Assembly (NCBI RefSeq): GCF_005144965.1
Contig: NZ_CP039704.1
Location: 1-64,000 of the forward strand
Length of the DNA stretch: 64,000 nucleotides
Source of the DNA: Hankyongella ginsenosidimutans
GTDB taxonomy: Bacteria; Pseudomonadota; Alphaproteobacteria; Sphingomonadales; Sphingomonadaceae
Reading direction: 5' to 3'
This document shows positions 9,160 to 20,250 of this stretch, in pieces (within the stretch, counting starts at the first letter, position 1; each line of letters begins with the position of its first letter). The translations under genes were made by a program, and so were the position numbers. The notes below the pieces were generated by a model. It did no database searches. It was given only the letters and a program-made list of their open reading frames with translations, and was not told the DNA's origin.

Positions 9160-12100
9160 CTAACCCTCGTTCATCGTGAACAGCTGGGTGTTGCCGCCGG
9201 TTGCTGCGACATTGACCGTGTAGGTGCGCTCGCTGGCGAAGCGATGGAGGTAATAGGGGCCGCCCGCCTTCGGCCCGGTGCCGGAAAGGCCAGCGCCACC
9301 GAACGGCTGCACGCCGACCACAGCCCCGGTCATGGAACGGTTGATGTAGGTGTTGCCGCAGCGGCTGGCTGCGAACACACGCCGCGCCGTACCCTCCAGC
9401 CGCGAGTGCACGCCCATCGTCAGGCCGTAGCCGGTCGCGCGAATGTCGGCGAGCAGCGCATCAAGCCCGCTGGCCGGGTAGCGCAGCACATGCAGGATCG
9501 GACCGAATTCCTCGCGCGTCAGCTCTTTGATGCTGCCGATTTCGATAAGGTGCGGTGCGACAAAGCTGCCATGCGCATGCGCTTCGCCGAGCGGCAGCGC
9601 CTTCAGGATGCGCGCCGTTTCCCGCATGCGCGCGATATGCGCCATCAGCCCGTCGGCGGCGGCCTGCGAAATCACCGGGCCGATGTCGCTTGAGAGCTTC
9701 GACGGATCACCAAGTACAAGCGTGTCCATCGCGCCCGTAATCATCGCGATCATGGTGTCGGCGATATCGTCCTGCAGGCACAGCACCCGCAGGGCCGAGC
9801 AACGCTGACCGGCGCTGAGGAACGCGGACGCGATGACGTCGTCGACAACCTGTTCGGGCAAGGCCGTCGAGTCGACGATCATGGCGTTCTGGCCGCCGGT
9901 CTCAGCGATCAGGGTGGCGATGGGGCCGTCCCGGTTCGCAAGCGCCCGGTTGATGCGCTGGGCGGTGACGGTCGACCCGGTGAAGGCGACGCCGGCCACC
10001 CGGTCGTCCGGCAACAGCCAGCCGCCGAGCGCCGGGCCGGAGCCGGGCAGCAGGTGCAGCACGTCCTTCGGGACGCCGGCCTCGTGCAGCAGACGCACCG
10101 CCTCAAAGGCGATCAGCGGCGTCGTCTCGGCTGGTTTGGCGAGCACAGTGTTGCCGGCCGCCAGCGCCGCCGCGACCTGGCCGGTGAAAATCGCCAGCGG
10201 GAAGTTCCAGGGGCTAATGCACAGAAAGACGCCCTTGCCATGCAGGCTGAGCTGGTTGGTCTCGCCCGTCGGCCCCGGCAGCGGCTTGGGCGCACCGAAG
10301 TCTTCGCGCGTCCGCGCGGCATAGTAGCGGCAGAAATCGACCGCCTCGCGCACTTCGGCCACCGAGTCCGGCAGGGTCTTGCCCGCCTCCCGGCTCAGCA
10401 GCGCGACCAGCGGCTCGAGGCGGGCCTCCATCAGATCTGCCGCGCGCAGCGGGATATCGGCGCGCGCGTGGCCGCCCAGTGCGTCCCAGGCAGCCTGTGC
10501 GGCGCTGCTGCATCCAGTGCCGTCAGCGCCTGGGCCTGCGTCGTCTCGGGCGCGCGCCGACGATGATCCGCCGGTCGTGCGGTGCCGTGATCGCGACATC
10601 ATGCCCGCGCACGACGGGCTGCGCATCAGGGCGGCGACAGCGCCCGCGATGGGGCCAGCACGGCGCGGTCGCTGAGGTCACGCCCGCTCGAATTGGCGCG
10701 CTCCTCACCGTACAGGCCCTTGGGCAGGGGATGTTCGGGTGGCGAACCCGCCGAGCTGCCGGACCACCGTGCAAGGGTCGCGCGCCAGCGACGCCGGCGG
10801 CGTATCCAGGTCCATGAAGCGATTGACAAAACTGGAATTGGCGCCGTTTTCCAGCAGGCGGCGCACCAGATAGGCCAGAAGATCACGGTGCGCCCCGACC
10901 GGCGCATAGACCCGCACCGGCGGCATGCCGGCGATCTGGCGCTGCGCCTCGGCATAGAGCAGGTCGCCCATGCCGTGCAGGCGCTGGAATTCCATGTGGC
11001 TGCGATCCTGACCCGCCAGCGCGAGGATCGCTGCCAGCGTGTGCGCGTTGTGCGTGGCAAAGGCACAGTGCAGGGCGTCCCGGTTGGCGAGCATCTTCTT
11101 CGCGCAGGCGATGTAGCTGAGGTCGGTCGAGACCTTGCGGGTGAACACCGGATAGTCCGGCAGGCCCAGTTCCTGCGCCCGCTTGATCTCGGTATCCCAA
11201 TAGCGCCCTTGACCAGCCGCACCACCATGCGCCGCCCGGACCTGCGCGCCAGCGCCGCCGCCCAGTCCACCACATCGAACGCACGCTTGCCGTAAGCCTG
11301 CATAGCGAACGCGAGGCCGGACCAACTGGGGTCGGTGTCGTGCGCCAGGCGTTCGATAATGTCGAGCTCAAGCCGGTCGGCTTCCTCCGCGTCGATGGTG
11401 AACTGCATGCGCGCCCGCGCAGCCTGCTGCGCGAGTTCCAGCAGCACGGGGTACAGCCGCGCCATCGTGCGCTCCCGGTGCGCCTCATGGTAGCGCGGGT
11501 CGAGCGCCGAGAGCTTGACCGAGATGCCGTGGCCAGCCGCTTCGCCACGCTGGTCGGCCAGGGAAATCTTCGCAATCGCATCCCGGTATGCTGCAGCATA
11601 CCGCGCAGCATCGGTGTCGGTGCGTGCCCCTCGCCCAGCATGTCGAACGAGCACAGGCCCGACGTCTCCGGCTCCTTGCGGCTGCGCGCCAGCGCTGCTC
11701 GATGGTCTGGCCCATCACGAACTCGCCGCCCATGATGCGCATCGCCTGGCGCACCGCCTGACGGATGACCGGCTCGCCCAGCCGGTTGACCAGCCGCCCG
11801 AACCAGCCCGGCGGATCGCGGGACAGATCGGGATCCATCTCGACAACCCGGCCGGTGAGCAGCAGCGCCCAGGTCGAGGCATTGACCAGCACGGATCCGA
11901 ACGGCCCAGATGGGCATCCCATCTGCCGCTGCTGATCTTCTCCGCGATCAGGCGGTCCGCCGTATCGGCATCCGGCACCCGCAGCAGCGCTTCCGCAAGG
12001 CACATCAGCGCGACGCCCTCGCTGGTGCCCAGCCCGAACTCGGCGAGAAACGCATCCAGCTTGCCGCGCTCGCTGCGCGCGTGCGCGCCCTTCGATCAGG

Positions 12101-12241
12101 GCGACAGCGGTCGTGCTGGCGCGCGTCAGCAGGTCGGCCGCCGGCTCAAGGGTCGGCGAGGCGCTGCACGACGGCGGCTTCGTCCTCCAGCTTGCGGGCG
12201 GCAATCCGGTGGCGGGCGGCGGCAAGGGCGGTATCAGTCAT
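9160..12241 (-). CDS. putA: Bifunctional proline dehydrogenase / P5C dehydrogenase, N-half frameshifted
   Basis: Oxidises proline to glutamate in two steps (FAD-dependent proline dehydrogenase, then NAD-dependent aldehyde dehydrogenase). Start MTDTALAAARHRIAARKLED at 12241. The N-terminal half carries proline-dehydrogenase text (AGHGISVKLSALDPRYHEAH, RMVVRLVKGA, RYWDTEIKRAQELGLPDYPV, FQRLHGMGDLLY) spread over frames with breaks near 12090, 11925, 11690, 11580, 11215, 10730 and 10580. The C-terminal aldehyde dehydrogenase domain is continuous: SPWNFPLAIFTGQ, the Rossmann FTGS, ETGGQNAMIVD, catalytic Cys in AGQRCSALRVL, and the ending GNTQLFTMNEG. About 1,027 codons, the normal size of the short PutA class; no DNA-binding RHH domain is seen, so autoregulation is unlikely. 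Confidence 0.93.
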
Positions 12242-12362
12242 GTGGGTCCCCGGTATATGCAGGCCAGAGTCGTATAACCCGGATACAATCTGACTGCTCC
12301 CGGCTCCAGAGCCTGCAGTAATAATACTGCCCCGAGACGCAATATTTGCCTTCAGCAGGCTG

Positions 12363-13428
12363 TTAAAGCATCAAAGGCCCGTGCTGGATTTTCGGCAGGA
12401 CATGGCGTGCCACCATGTCGCACTCGTTGATGTGCGGATAGCCGGAAAGGATGAAGGCATCGATGCCTTCCGCCTGATAGGCGCGCAGCTTCGCCACCAC
12501 CTGATCGGGGTCGCCGACGATGGCCGCGCCACAGCCTGAGCGCGCCCGGCCGATGCCGGTCAGAGATTGGCCTCGACATAACCGTCGTTTGCTTGCGCTG
12601 CAGCCCGCAGCTCTGCCTGTCGGGTGACGCCGACACTCTGACTATCCAGCGATTTCTGGCGGATCTGCTCGCCGGTCGCCGCGTCGAGCTTGCTCAGCAG
12701 CTTGTCGGCGTATGCCCGTGCCTCCGCTTCCGTCTCCCGCACCACCATGTGGGCGCGGTAACCGAACTTCAGCGTGCGGCCGTATTTCGCAGCCCGCGCC
12801 GTCATGTCGGCGATGATCGCCCGCACATTCTCCATGGTGTCCGGCCACATGAGATAGACGTCGCAGCCTTGCGCGGCGGCTTCGCGGGCGTCCTCGCTCA
12901 AGCCACCAAAGTACAGCGGCGGGCAGACGCCGGCAGTGGTGGAGACACCGGGCGGATCGAGCTCGAGTTGATAGAATTCGCCCTTGTGGCTGAGGTGTTC
13001 GCCGCGCAGCATCGTCTTAAGGATATGCATGACCTCGACCGTGCGATCATAGCGCGCCTTGCTGGGCAGCGTCTCTCCCGGGAGATCCGACGAGATGATG
13101 TTGACCGTCAGCCTGCCGCCAAGAATGCGGTCCAGAGTCGCCACGCGGCGCGCCAGTTGCGGCGGCCAGTCCTCGCCGACCCGAACCGCCCACAGCAGCC
13201 GCATGCGGCGCACCAGCGGCGCGATGGCACCGGCGAACGCTGTCGTGTCGATGCCAAGCTGATAGCCGGAGGGCAGCAGGATGTTGTCGAAGCCGCCCTT
13301 CTCCGCCTGCAGCACGATGTTGCGGCAGTGCTCCCAGCTCGACTTCAGCATCGGGTCGGGAACGCCGAGGAACTCGTAGTCGTCGTCGCAGAGGGCGGAA
13401 AACCAGCTGATTTCGCAGGGGTCGTCAT
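12363..13428 (-). CDS. smoC: SsuD-like FMNH2-dependent monooxygenase, probable sulfoquinovose monooxygenase
   Basis: Bacterial-luciferase-like (LLM) flavin monooxygenase, closest in look to alkanesulfonate monooxygenase SsuD: opening EISWFSALCDDDYEFLG, then RLLWAVRVGEDWPPQLARR, the conserved RLTVNIISSDLPGE, QLELDPPGVS and YFGGLSEDAREAAAQGCDVY. Such enzymes use reduced FMN and O2 to cleave a C-S bond and free sulfite. The ATG at 13428 overlaps the upstream reductase stop (ATGA). One C is missing after the start and one G near 12555 (EANL-WTGIGR); the true C-terminus is QHGPLML-stop at 12363. In this operon, with a sulfoquinovosidase, the likely substrate is sulfoquinovose, giving 6-oxo-glucose plus sulfite. 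The enzyme class is sure; the substrate is inferred from context. Confidence 0.82.
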
Positions 13429-14330
13429 GGCAGGGGCGCTCCTTTCGCGGCGACGAAAACCTTGTACCAGTCTGTGCGGGTCCAGACGACCTTGAAGGCG
13501 TCGGCGGCCTCGGCGATCCGATGCGGCTGCTGCGAGCCGACGATCGGGATCGGGCGCGCAGGATGCGCCATGATCCAGCTGTAGGCGACGGCAGCGCGCG
13601 ACACAGCAAACTGCGCGGCGATCCGGTCCAGTTCATCGATCACGGCCTGCTCGCGCGGGGTTCCCGCCTGGCTGATCCGGCCTCCGCCAAGCGGCGACCA
13701 CGCCAGCACGGCCAGGTTCCGCCGCATCGCCTGGTCCAGCTCGCCGTTCTCGATGGGGTCGATCCGGAACGGCGACAGTTCCGGCTGGCTGGAGACCAGC
13801 GCAAACGGCAGAGCGGCCTGCAGGGCCTCGATCTGGTCGACCGTATGGTTCGAGACGCCGAACGCGCGCACCTTGCCCGCCTTCTGCGCGTCTTCCATGG
13901 CACGCGCGACCTCCTGCGGGTGCGTCAGGATATCCGGCCGGTGAACCTGCCAGAGGTCGATCTGCTCGACCTGCAGGCGCTTCAGCGAGATGTCGATCGC
14001 CGCGCCGAGATAGTCCGGGCTCGAATCGTACGGAACGCCGAGGACGATGCCGCCCTTGGTCGCCAGCACCATGCGCGAGCGCAGTTCCCGGTCCGCTGCA
14101 AACAATCGACCCAGCAGCAGTTCGGCGGCACCGAAGCCGCCCTGATCGACACCGTAGATATCGGCGGTGTCGAACAACGTAATCCCGGCATCGAACGCCG
14201 CATCGACCAGCGCGCGGGCCGCCCTCAGGTCGTCGCCGTGGAACCGCCACATGCCCCAGGCGATGGAAGAGACTTCGATGTCGGTGTCGCCGAGCGTGCG
14301 ACGTATTGGGACGGCGGATAAGGTACTCAT
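13425..14330 (-). CDS. smoB: Aldo/keto reductase, probable 6-oxo-glucose reductase
   Basis: Intact 301-residue NADPH-dependent (beta/alpha)8 oxidoreductase. Catalytic residues are visible in FDTADIYG (Asp, Tyr), ATKGGI (Lys) and WQVHRPD (His). The cofactor end shows PIPIVGSQQPHRIAEA. Its ATG overlaps the LacI stop and its stop overlaps the monooxygenase start, both as ATGA, so the three are translated together. In the sulfo-SMO pathway an AKR reduces 6-oxo-glucose to glucose, and this is the obvious job here. On sequence alone a YdhF-like aldose or ketone reductase would be equally possible. Confidence 0.8.
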   Translation of the reverse strand: MSTLSAVPIRRTLGDTDIEVSSIAWGMWRFHGDDLRAARALVDAAFDAGITLFDTADIYGVDQGGFGAAELLLGRLFAADRELRSRMVLATKGGIVLGVPYDSSPDYLGAAIDISLKRLQVEQIDLWQVHRPDILTHPQEVARAMEDAQKAGKVRAFGVSNHTVDQIEALQAALPFALVSSQPELSPFRIDPIENGELDQAMRRNLAVLAWSPLGGGRISQAGTPREQAVIDELDRIAAQFAVSRAAVAYSWIMAHPARPIPIVGSQQPHRIAEAADAFKVVWTRTDWYKVFVAAKGAPLP

Positions 14331-15396
14331 GCGTTTGCCTTGTTCTGTTTGTTTGAAGACGTCTTGCGGGCGGCGCCGGCTGTATCCTGCCTCGGGCGTG
14401 AGTCTGGCGCTGCCGTGGAGGCACGCTTGACGACTTCATGCGCGAGGCGGCGGTGTTCCATGGCTGCGCCAGTCAGCAGCAGGTCGGTCGCCGTGTAGGC
14501 CAGTTCCCGGTCGGCTGGCGGACGGTGGTCAGCGGCGGCCAGACCACCTGGGCCAGCGTGGTGTCGTCGAAGCCGGCGACCGAGACTTCGCGCGGGACCG
14601 CGATGCCATACCTGTGCGCCGTCGCCAGCACCCCCGCTGCCATATCGTCGTTGCTGGCGAAAATCGCCGTGGGACGGTTCGGCAGCGCGAAGAACTTCTC
14701 CGCCGCAACGCCGCTGGCAAAATCGAACAGGCCCTGCGCCACCAGTTGCGGCTCATAGGAAATGCCTGCCCGGTCCAGCCCACGCCGGTAGCCGAACAGG
14801 CGCTCATTGCTGGCCGTGTGATTCGGATGGCCGATGATGAACGCAATGCGCCGGTGGCCAAGGTTGATGAGGTAGGTGGTCAGATCGTCCGCCGCCTGCA
14901 CATCGTCCATGAACACGGATGACGTGAGCGAACGGTTGGTGCCCGGCGAGATACGCACAAACGGAATCTTGGTCTGCTCGAGCGCCTCCAGCACCGGCAC
15001 GCAATCGGTGACCGGTGAGGACAGCACAACACCGTCCACATGGGTCTCGGCGATCAGGCCGCGGACCTGCTCGCCGACACCCGGATCCGCAACATCGACC
15101 GGTTGCGCCAGCAGGCGCACGCGCTCCTCGTGGCAGCGGCTCCAGCAGCCCTCCTGGATCTGATGGATGTAGTACGGGCTGTGATTGTCATAGATCAGCG
15201 CCACCTGCCCCGAATTGGTTCCGGCAAGAATGCGCGCTGCAATGCTCGGGCGGAACCCGAGCGTGTCCATGGCATTCTCGACGGCCTGGCGCGTCGCTGG
15301 CTTGACATAGGGATGCTTGTTCAAGACGCGCGAGACCGTTTTCACGGAAACGCCGGCACGCAACGCAACATCACGAATCGTTGCACGTTCAGTCAT
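14327..15396 (-). CDS. LacI-family transcriptional regulator of the sulfoquinovose locus
   Basis: N-terminal helix-turn-helix with hinge (TIRDVALRAGVSVKTVSRVL, then NKHPYVKPATR) and a periplasmic-binding-protein-like ligand domain (GQVALIYDNHSPYY, VDGVVLSSPV, LGHRRIAFIIGHP, AIFASNDDMAAGVL, VSVAGFDDTTLA). One frameshift near 14512, after TTVRQPT, shifts the last ~60 residues; corrected, they read ELAYTATDLLLTGAAMEHRR and end KQNKANA-stop, overlapping the reductase ATG. It begins 8 bases inside the end of the GH31 gene. It probably senses a sulfosugar and represses the locus; a matching palindrome lies upstream of the GH31 gene. Confidence 0.88.
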
Positions 15397-17425
15397 TCAA
15401 GCCCCCATTCTCGTGCAAACTCCTGAACAGCGCCGCAAAGCTGCTGTCAGCCCGGAAGAAGGCCGGTGCCGCCCCAACGGCGCATCAACCTCCACCCAGC
15501 CGCCACGATAGGCTTGGCCGGTCCACAGGTGAACCCAGTCGTGCGGCGGCAGGTAAAGCAAGCGGGTGCGCGCGCCTTCCACCAAAACCGGCGCCACCAG
15601 AACGTCGGGGCCGAACAGATACTGGTCCTGGATGTCGCGGCATGCACAGTCGCTCTCGAATGCCAGGAACAGCGGTCGCTGCACCGGCAGGCCGGTCGCC
15701 TCCGCCTGATCGCAGACGAAGCGGGTGTATGGCGCCAGCTGCGCATGAAGGCGCGTCTGGCGTGCGAAGTGCGCGAGAATGTCCGGGCTGCTGTCGATCT
15801 GCAGGTTCTCGTCCGGCCGGTTGCCTTCGTGCGTGCGCATGACCGGCGTGAACACCGCCAGTTCCGCCCAGCGCATCAGCAGTTCCGGCGTGCGCACATT
15901 GCCCATCAGGCTCGTGTAGCCGCCGATGTCGCTGTGGCTGTAGGCGTTGCCGACCAGGCCTGCGGACAATGCCGCGCAGATGGTGGTGCCGATACCGTCA
16001 TGGCGGGTGAAATCGACGCTCTGGTCGCCGGCCCAGAGTAGCGGACAGTGCGCCTGAACGCCGCTCCAGCCTGCCCGCATGAAGAACACCGCCTCACCGC
16101 GCTTGCCGCGGCTCGCGATGGCGCGCGCATTCACCTCCGCCCAGAGCACCGGCCAGGCATTGTGCGCAAGCATGGGATCAAGCCCGGAGTGCAGACGTAC
16201 GTCGGTCGGCAGATATTCGCCGAAATCCGCCATCCAGCCGCTGAGACCGAAATCAAGCATTTCCCGCCCGATCACCCGGTCCGCGAACCAGGCACTGGCA
16301 GCCGGATTGGTGAAGTCCACCACGCCGCAATCGAACTCGCCGAAGTCGACGAGATACGGCTGGTCGCTATCCTGCCGCAGCGCCAGATAGCCGGCGGCTG
16401 CCGCCTCGCCGTACATCGCGCCGTCCACAGCAAGATACGGGTTCACATAGCCGAGAAAACGGATGCCCCGCTGCGCGAGTTCCGCGATCCGGGTGTCCAA
16501 CTGGGGTAGCGCGTCGGGCTCCACGTCCAGTCCCAGAACAGGCGGCGCCCGAAGCTGGTCTGGCGTATGCCGACCCAGTCTTCGCACCAGAGGCCGGTGA
16601 CGACCGTCCCGGCCGCGACGATTGCATCCAGACGATCGAAGCTGTTGGCACCGTCCTTCAGTCCGATGATCGCACCAGCGATGGCCCAGTCCGGCAGGCG
16701 TGGCTGTCGCCCGAACCGATCCGAGAGCACCGACACCAACCCGGCAAGGCTGTCCGCCGCGTAGACTTCCAGCGTGCAGCCGCCAGCCCAGACTTCGATG
16801 CCATGATGGTCATCAGCCCGGAAATCGAAAAGCGTATAGGCTGTGGTGTCCACATGTAGCGCATAGCGGCGCGAGGACAGATATGTCGGCTGCGGGTAGT
16901 TGGTCGTCCAATAGTCGCCGCCGGCCATGCCCTGCGCATCCATGGCGCGCGTAAGTTCGGTGGTCTTGTCGCGTCCGACCCCGGCTCGGAGGTCCACAGC
17001 GGAAAGCGACGCCCGCGCATGTTCAGGTACGACATCTGCTCGCCGCCGCCCCAGACACGCTCATCGGGAAGTGCCGCCACCTTCAGAAACAGGCGATTGA
17101 AGCGCGCATCCGTCGCCGCGATCTCTAACCGCAGGCTATCGCCGCACTCGACGATCCGCAGGGTCAGGAGCGGTGCGGACTGCGCGTCTTCGCCCAGGAG
17201 GACTCTCAAGCCGTCATGCATGGCCTCGACCGTCGCATGCCGAAGGTCCACCACCTCGAGCAGCGCGTCACGCAGATCGAAGTTGCCGCGCACCATAATC
17301 ACGTCGGGCGCACCAACGCCGATGGCTGCGAGCGGAGCGTCGGATGTATGCCGCATAAGCCGCTGACCACCGAAAGACAGATCAAACCCGCCTTCAGTTT
17401 GACAATAGTGCAGATGCGTCGCCAT
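15389..17425 (-). CDS. smoI: GH31 sulfoquinovosidase, frameshifted
   Basis: Glycoside hydrolase family 31 enzyme that frees sulfoquinovose from its glycerol or lipid aglycone. Start MATHLHYCQTEGGFDLSFGG at 17425; about 679 codons, the size of E. coli YihQ. Nucleophile Asp is in GWMADFGEYLP (about residue 400; YihQ D405) and the acid/base Asp in WAGDQSVDF (about 467; YihQ D472). The residues that hold the sulfonate and sugar in YihQ-type enzymes are present: Lys in GLKDG, Glu in LWCEDWVG, Arg and Trp in TSFGRRLFW, Tyr in HSDIGGYT. This is the K-E-R-W-Y variant described for the Agrobacterium enzyme, against Q-Q-R-W-Y in E. coli. Frame breaks near 16985, 16535 and 15475. Corrected end HENGGLND-stop at 15389. 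No signal peptide, so the enzyme is probably cytoplasmic. Confidence 0.9.
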
Positions 17426-17797
17426 CGATGCCTTCACGCCAACTCCCCATGCTGACTGTGGCGCAGATGCTGCACTCCCGGCGGCACTCGTAGCGCCAGG
17501 TCCTCTGGCCACGCCTCAGCTTATGACAACGCTTGACATATCCCCGGCAATTCTGCAACTCGAGAATTAAATGGTCACGCAGTCTGCGATGACCCAAGAA
17601 AAACAATTTTGGGGAGTTGAGCGCATTAAATGTGCAATCTCATGGTCTTGGTCATTATCAGCGATGCGCAGCCCCAGCCGGCGATGCGCCTGCCGCCCGG
17701 CCGCGTCACGCATGGCTTGCGATAGACAAGGCAAATACGGAGCGCTCGCCAACGCACCGAAGTTTTTGATCGTAACCGCAAAGAGGAAGGACAGAAG
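17426..17797. other. Divergent intergenic region between sulfoquinovosidase and TonB receptor genes
   Basis: 372 bp with no convincing gene. It must hold the promoters of both divergent transcripts. The one clear element is the palindrome at 17523-17539. A GAGGAAGG ribosome site lies at 17783-17790, seven bases before the receptor ATG. Confidence 0.6.
17523..17539. promoter_or_regulatory. Candidate LacI-family operator
   Basis: ATGACAACGCTTGACAT: symmetric ATGnCAAnnnTTGnCAT, 13 of 17 bases agreeing with the reverse complement, about 100 bp upstream of the GH31 start. It contains TTGACA, so a repressor here could cover a -35 box. No second copy was found by eye in the other promoters of the locus. 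Binding is inferred. Confidence 0.5.
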
Positions 17798-20130
17798 ATG
17801 ACATTCCCGACCCTGCGAAAGACGCTGCTTGCTGGAGCCAGCGTCCTGGCGTGCAGCCCTGGTCAACTGCCTTCGCACAGGAAGACGCAAGCGCAACCCA
17901 GCTCGACACCATCGTGGTGACCGCCCAGAAAGTGTCGCAGAATCTTCAGGATGTGCCGATTTCCGTCTCCAGCGTCAGCGGCGACGCCCTGATCAATTCC
18001 GGTACCAGCAGCCTGGAACAGCTTGGCCAGATCGTCCCGTCGCTGACGTTCCGCAAGGGCACCACTTCCGCCAACTCGGCGCTGGTCCTGCGCGGGGTCG
18101 GCACCATCAGTTTCTCGTTGGCGGCCGAGCCAAGTGTGTCGACGGTGGTGGACGGCATCGTCCTCAGCCGCTCGGGCCAGGCCTTCACCGATCTGGTCGA
18201 TGTCGAGCGGATCGAGGTGTTGCGCGGCCCGCAAGGCACCCTGTTCGGCAAGAATGCATCGGCCGGTCTGCTCAGTATTGTCTCCAAAGGCGGCACCGAC
18301 GACTTCGAAGGCGACGTGCAGCTTGGTTTCAATGCACCGTCCGAATACCGCGGGCGGGTCAGCCTTGCCGGGCCGATCACCGAAAATCTGACCGCACGCG
18401 TCACCGGATTCTATGGCACCTACGACGGCAATATCACCAATGTTTTGGCGGGCGCGACGAGCGCGTCAACGGCTACGAGCATCGTGGCGGACGTTTGCTG
18501 CTGGACTGGAAAGCAGCGGATTTCGCCAAGTTTCGCTTCATTACCGACTATTATGAAGCCGATGACGATTGCTGCGCCGAAGTGACGGGCGTCTCACGCG
18601 GGGCAGTTCTCGATGCGGAACTGGGCTTCGACAACACGCGCGGCGAGGACGTCCGTGAGGTCAATCAAAATCTTGTCACCGAAACCCACGACCGCCAGTG
18701 GAGCGCGACGCTCCAGGGCGACTTCAACCTGCCGCTCGACCACACGCTGACAGTGGTTACAGGCTTCCGCAACTGGCAGAACACGGAAATCCGCGAGGGA
18801 GACTTTCTGCCACGCGCGCTGGTCGGCACAGCAGAGCTGCATGACCAAGGTTTCGTCGAGACCGACCAGTATTCCGCGGAAATCCGCCTGGCGTCAGACC
18901 AGAGCCAGACCTTCACCTATCAGGTCGGCGGTTTCTGGTGGCACTCCGACAACCAGCAGCAATTCACCCGCCGCGACATAACCTGCGCGACGACCACCCT
19001 GCCGACCGATCCGGTAACCGGCGGGCAACCCTGCAACGTCGCCGATACGGTCAACACCCTGTTCCCGACCGCCACATCGAACAGCGATGTCAATTTCAAC
19101 AACTTCGCCTTCTTCGGCCAGGGTACCTACAATGTCACCGAGCGCCTGCGCTTCACGGGCGGCGTGCGCTGGACCCGCGACATCGTCGAGTTCACCCACA
19201 TTCGCGCTCCCGGCGTCAACGCCACGACCGGCCTGCCGGCAACCGGCCCCGGCGTAAGCGGCAGCCCGGCAGGAGGCACGATCGCCGCTGGCGGCAACGG
19301 CACCAACACCTCGACGGGCCGTACCAGCAACAACAATTTCTCCGGCAAAGCGGTTGTGCAATTCGATCTGTTCGAGGACGTGATGCTCTACGCGAGCTAC
19401 ACACGCGGCTACAAAGGCCCGGCTTTCAACGTCTTCTTCAACCACACCGCGCCGACGAACTCGCTACCGATCAACAAGGAAACCTCGAATTCGTATGAAG
19501 GCGGCATCAAGAGCCGCTTCTTCGACAACCGCCTGCAAGTCAACGCATCCGGTTTTACGTCAAATACGATGGCTTCCAGGCGAACAACTTCGTTCTGCTC
19601 AACGGTGCCGTCGTTACCAACCTGACCAATGCGGGAACCGTGACGTCTGCAGGCTTTGAGATCGAGACAATCGGCAAGGTTCTGCCAGGCTGGACGCTCA
19701 GTTCAAGCGTTGCCTATGCAGACGCCAAGGTCCAGCGCTTCAATCCTAACCCGCTGACCAATGCCCCGGATGCCCGCGACGGCACGCGCCTGCCGCTGGC
19801 CCCAAGTGGAGCTTCAACCTCGCCTCTGACTATGAACGTTCCCTGTCGTCGATCGGCGTGCCGATGGTCGCGTATCTGCGCACCTCCTACAGCTACACCG
19901 GCGACCAGTTCTCGGACCTCGGCGAAGGCGGCCCCATTGATCAATACGGCATCTGGAACGCCAGCTTCGGCTTGTCGGACGAGGATGACAAATACCGCGT
20001 GACCTTCACGGTGCGGAACATCCTCGACAAGAGCTATGTCTCGCTGAACACCTCGAACGGGCAGCGCCTGCTGATCCCGCGCGATGCCGATCGCTATGTG
20101 GGCGTCAACCTGCGGATTCGCCTCGACTGA
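17798..20130 (+). CDS. TonB-dependent outer-membrane receptor, frameshifted
   Basis: 22-strand outer-membrane gated channel. Start MTFPTLRKTLLAGASVLA (signal peptide ending near AFA-QED), then the TonB box-like DTIVVTAQK and the plug (VPISVSSVSGDALINSG, LGQIVPSLTFRKG, VERIEVLRGPQGTLFGKNAS). The barrel ends with VGVNLRIRLD-stop, the expected terminal strand. Frame breaks near 17850, 18450, 19560 and 19800. Corrected length is about 777 residues. It is divergent from the sulfoquinovosidase operon, so its probable cargo is a sulfoquinovosyl compound; the sequence itself does not prove the substrate. Confidence 0.88.
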
Positions 20131-20218
20131 GATTGCGGTCTGGTCGGCGAGGGTGAAGCGTGATGCTAAACCCTCTGCCGATCAGGCACATTACAAACAA
20201 ATGTCCCTCCGACCTCCA

Positions 20219-20250
20219 GCCGTGCGGCGTCCGCGTCGCACGGCTTTCTT
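20219..20250 (+). terminator. Intrinsic terminator after the TonB receptor
   Basis: GCCGTGCG pairs with CGCACGGC across a 10-base loop and is followed by TTTCTT. Placed between the convergent receptor and MFS genes, overlapping the end of the MFS stop region. Confidence 0.6.

Noticed and set aside
12363..13428. Plain alkanesulfonate monooxygenase (ssuD) in a sulfate-starvation operon
   Set aside because: No ssuABC or ssuE-linked order, and its operon contains a sulfoquinovosidase, an AKR and a LacI regulator. A general sulfonate role cannot be fully excluded.
17798..20130. TonB receptor as a siderophore receptor
   Set aside because: Generic receptor text cannot tell substrates apart, and no siderophore or iron gene is near. 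Its divergence from the sulfoquinovosidase operon makes a sulfosugar more likely. Kept as an alternative only.
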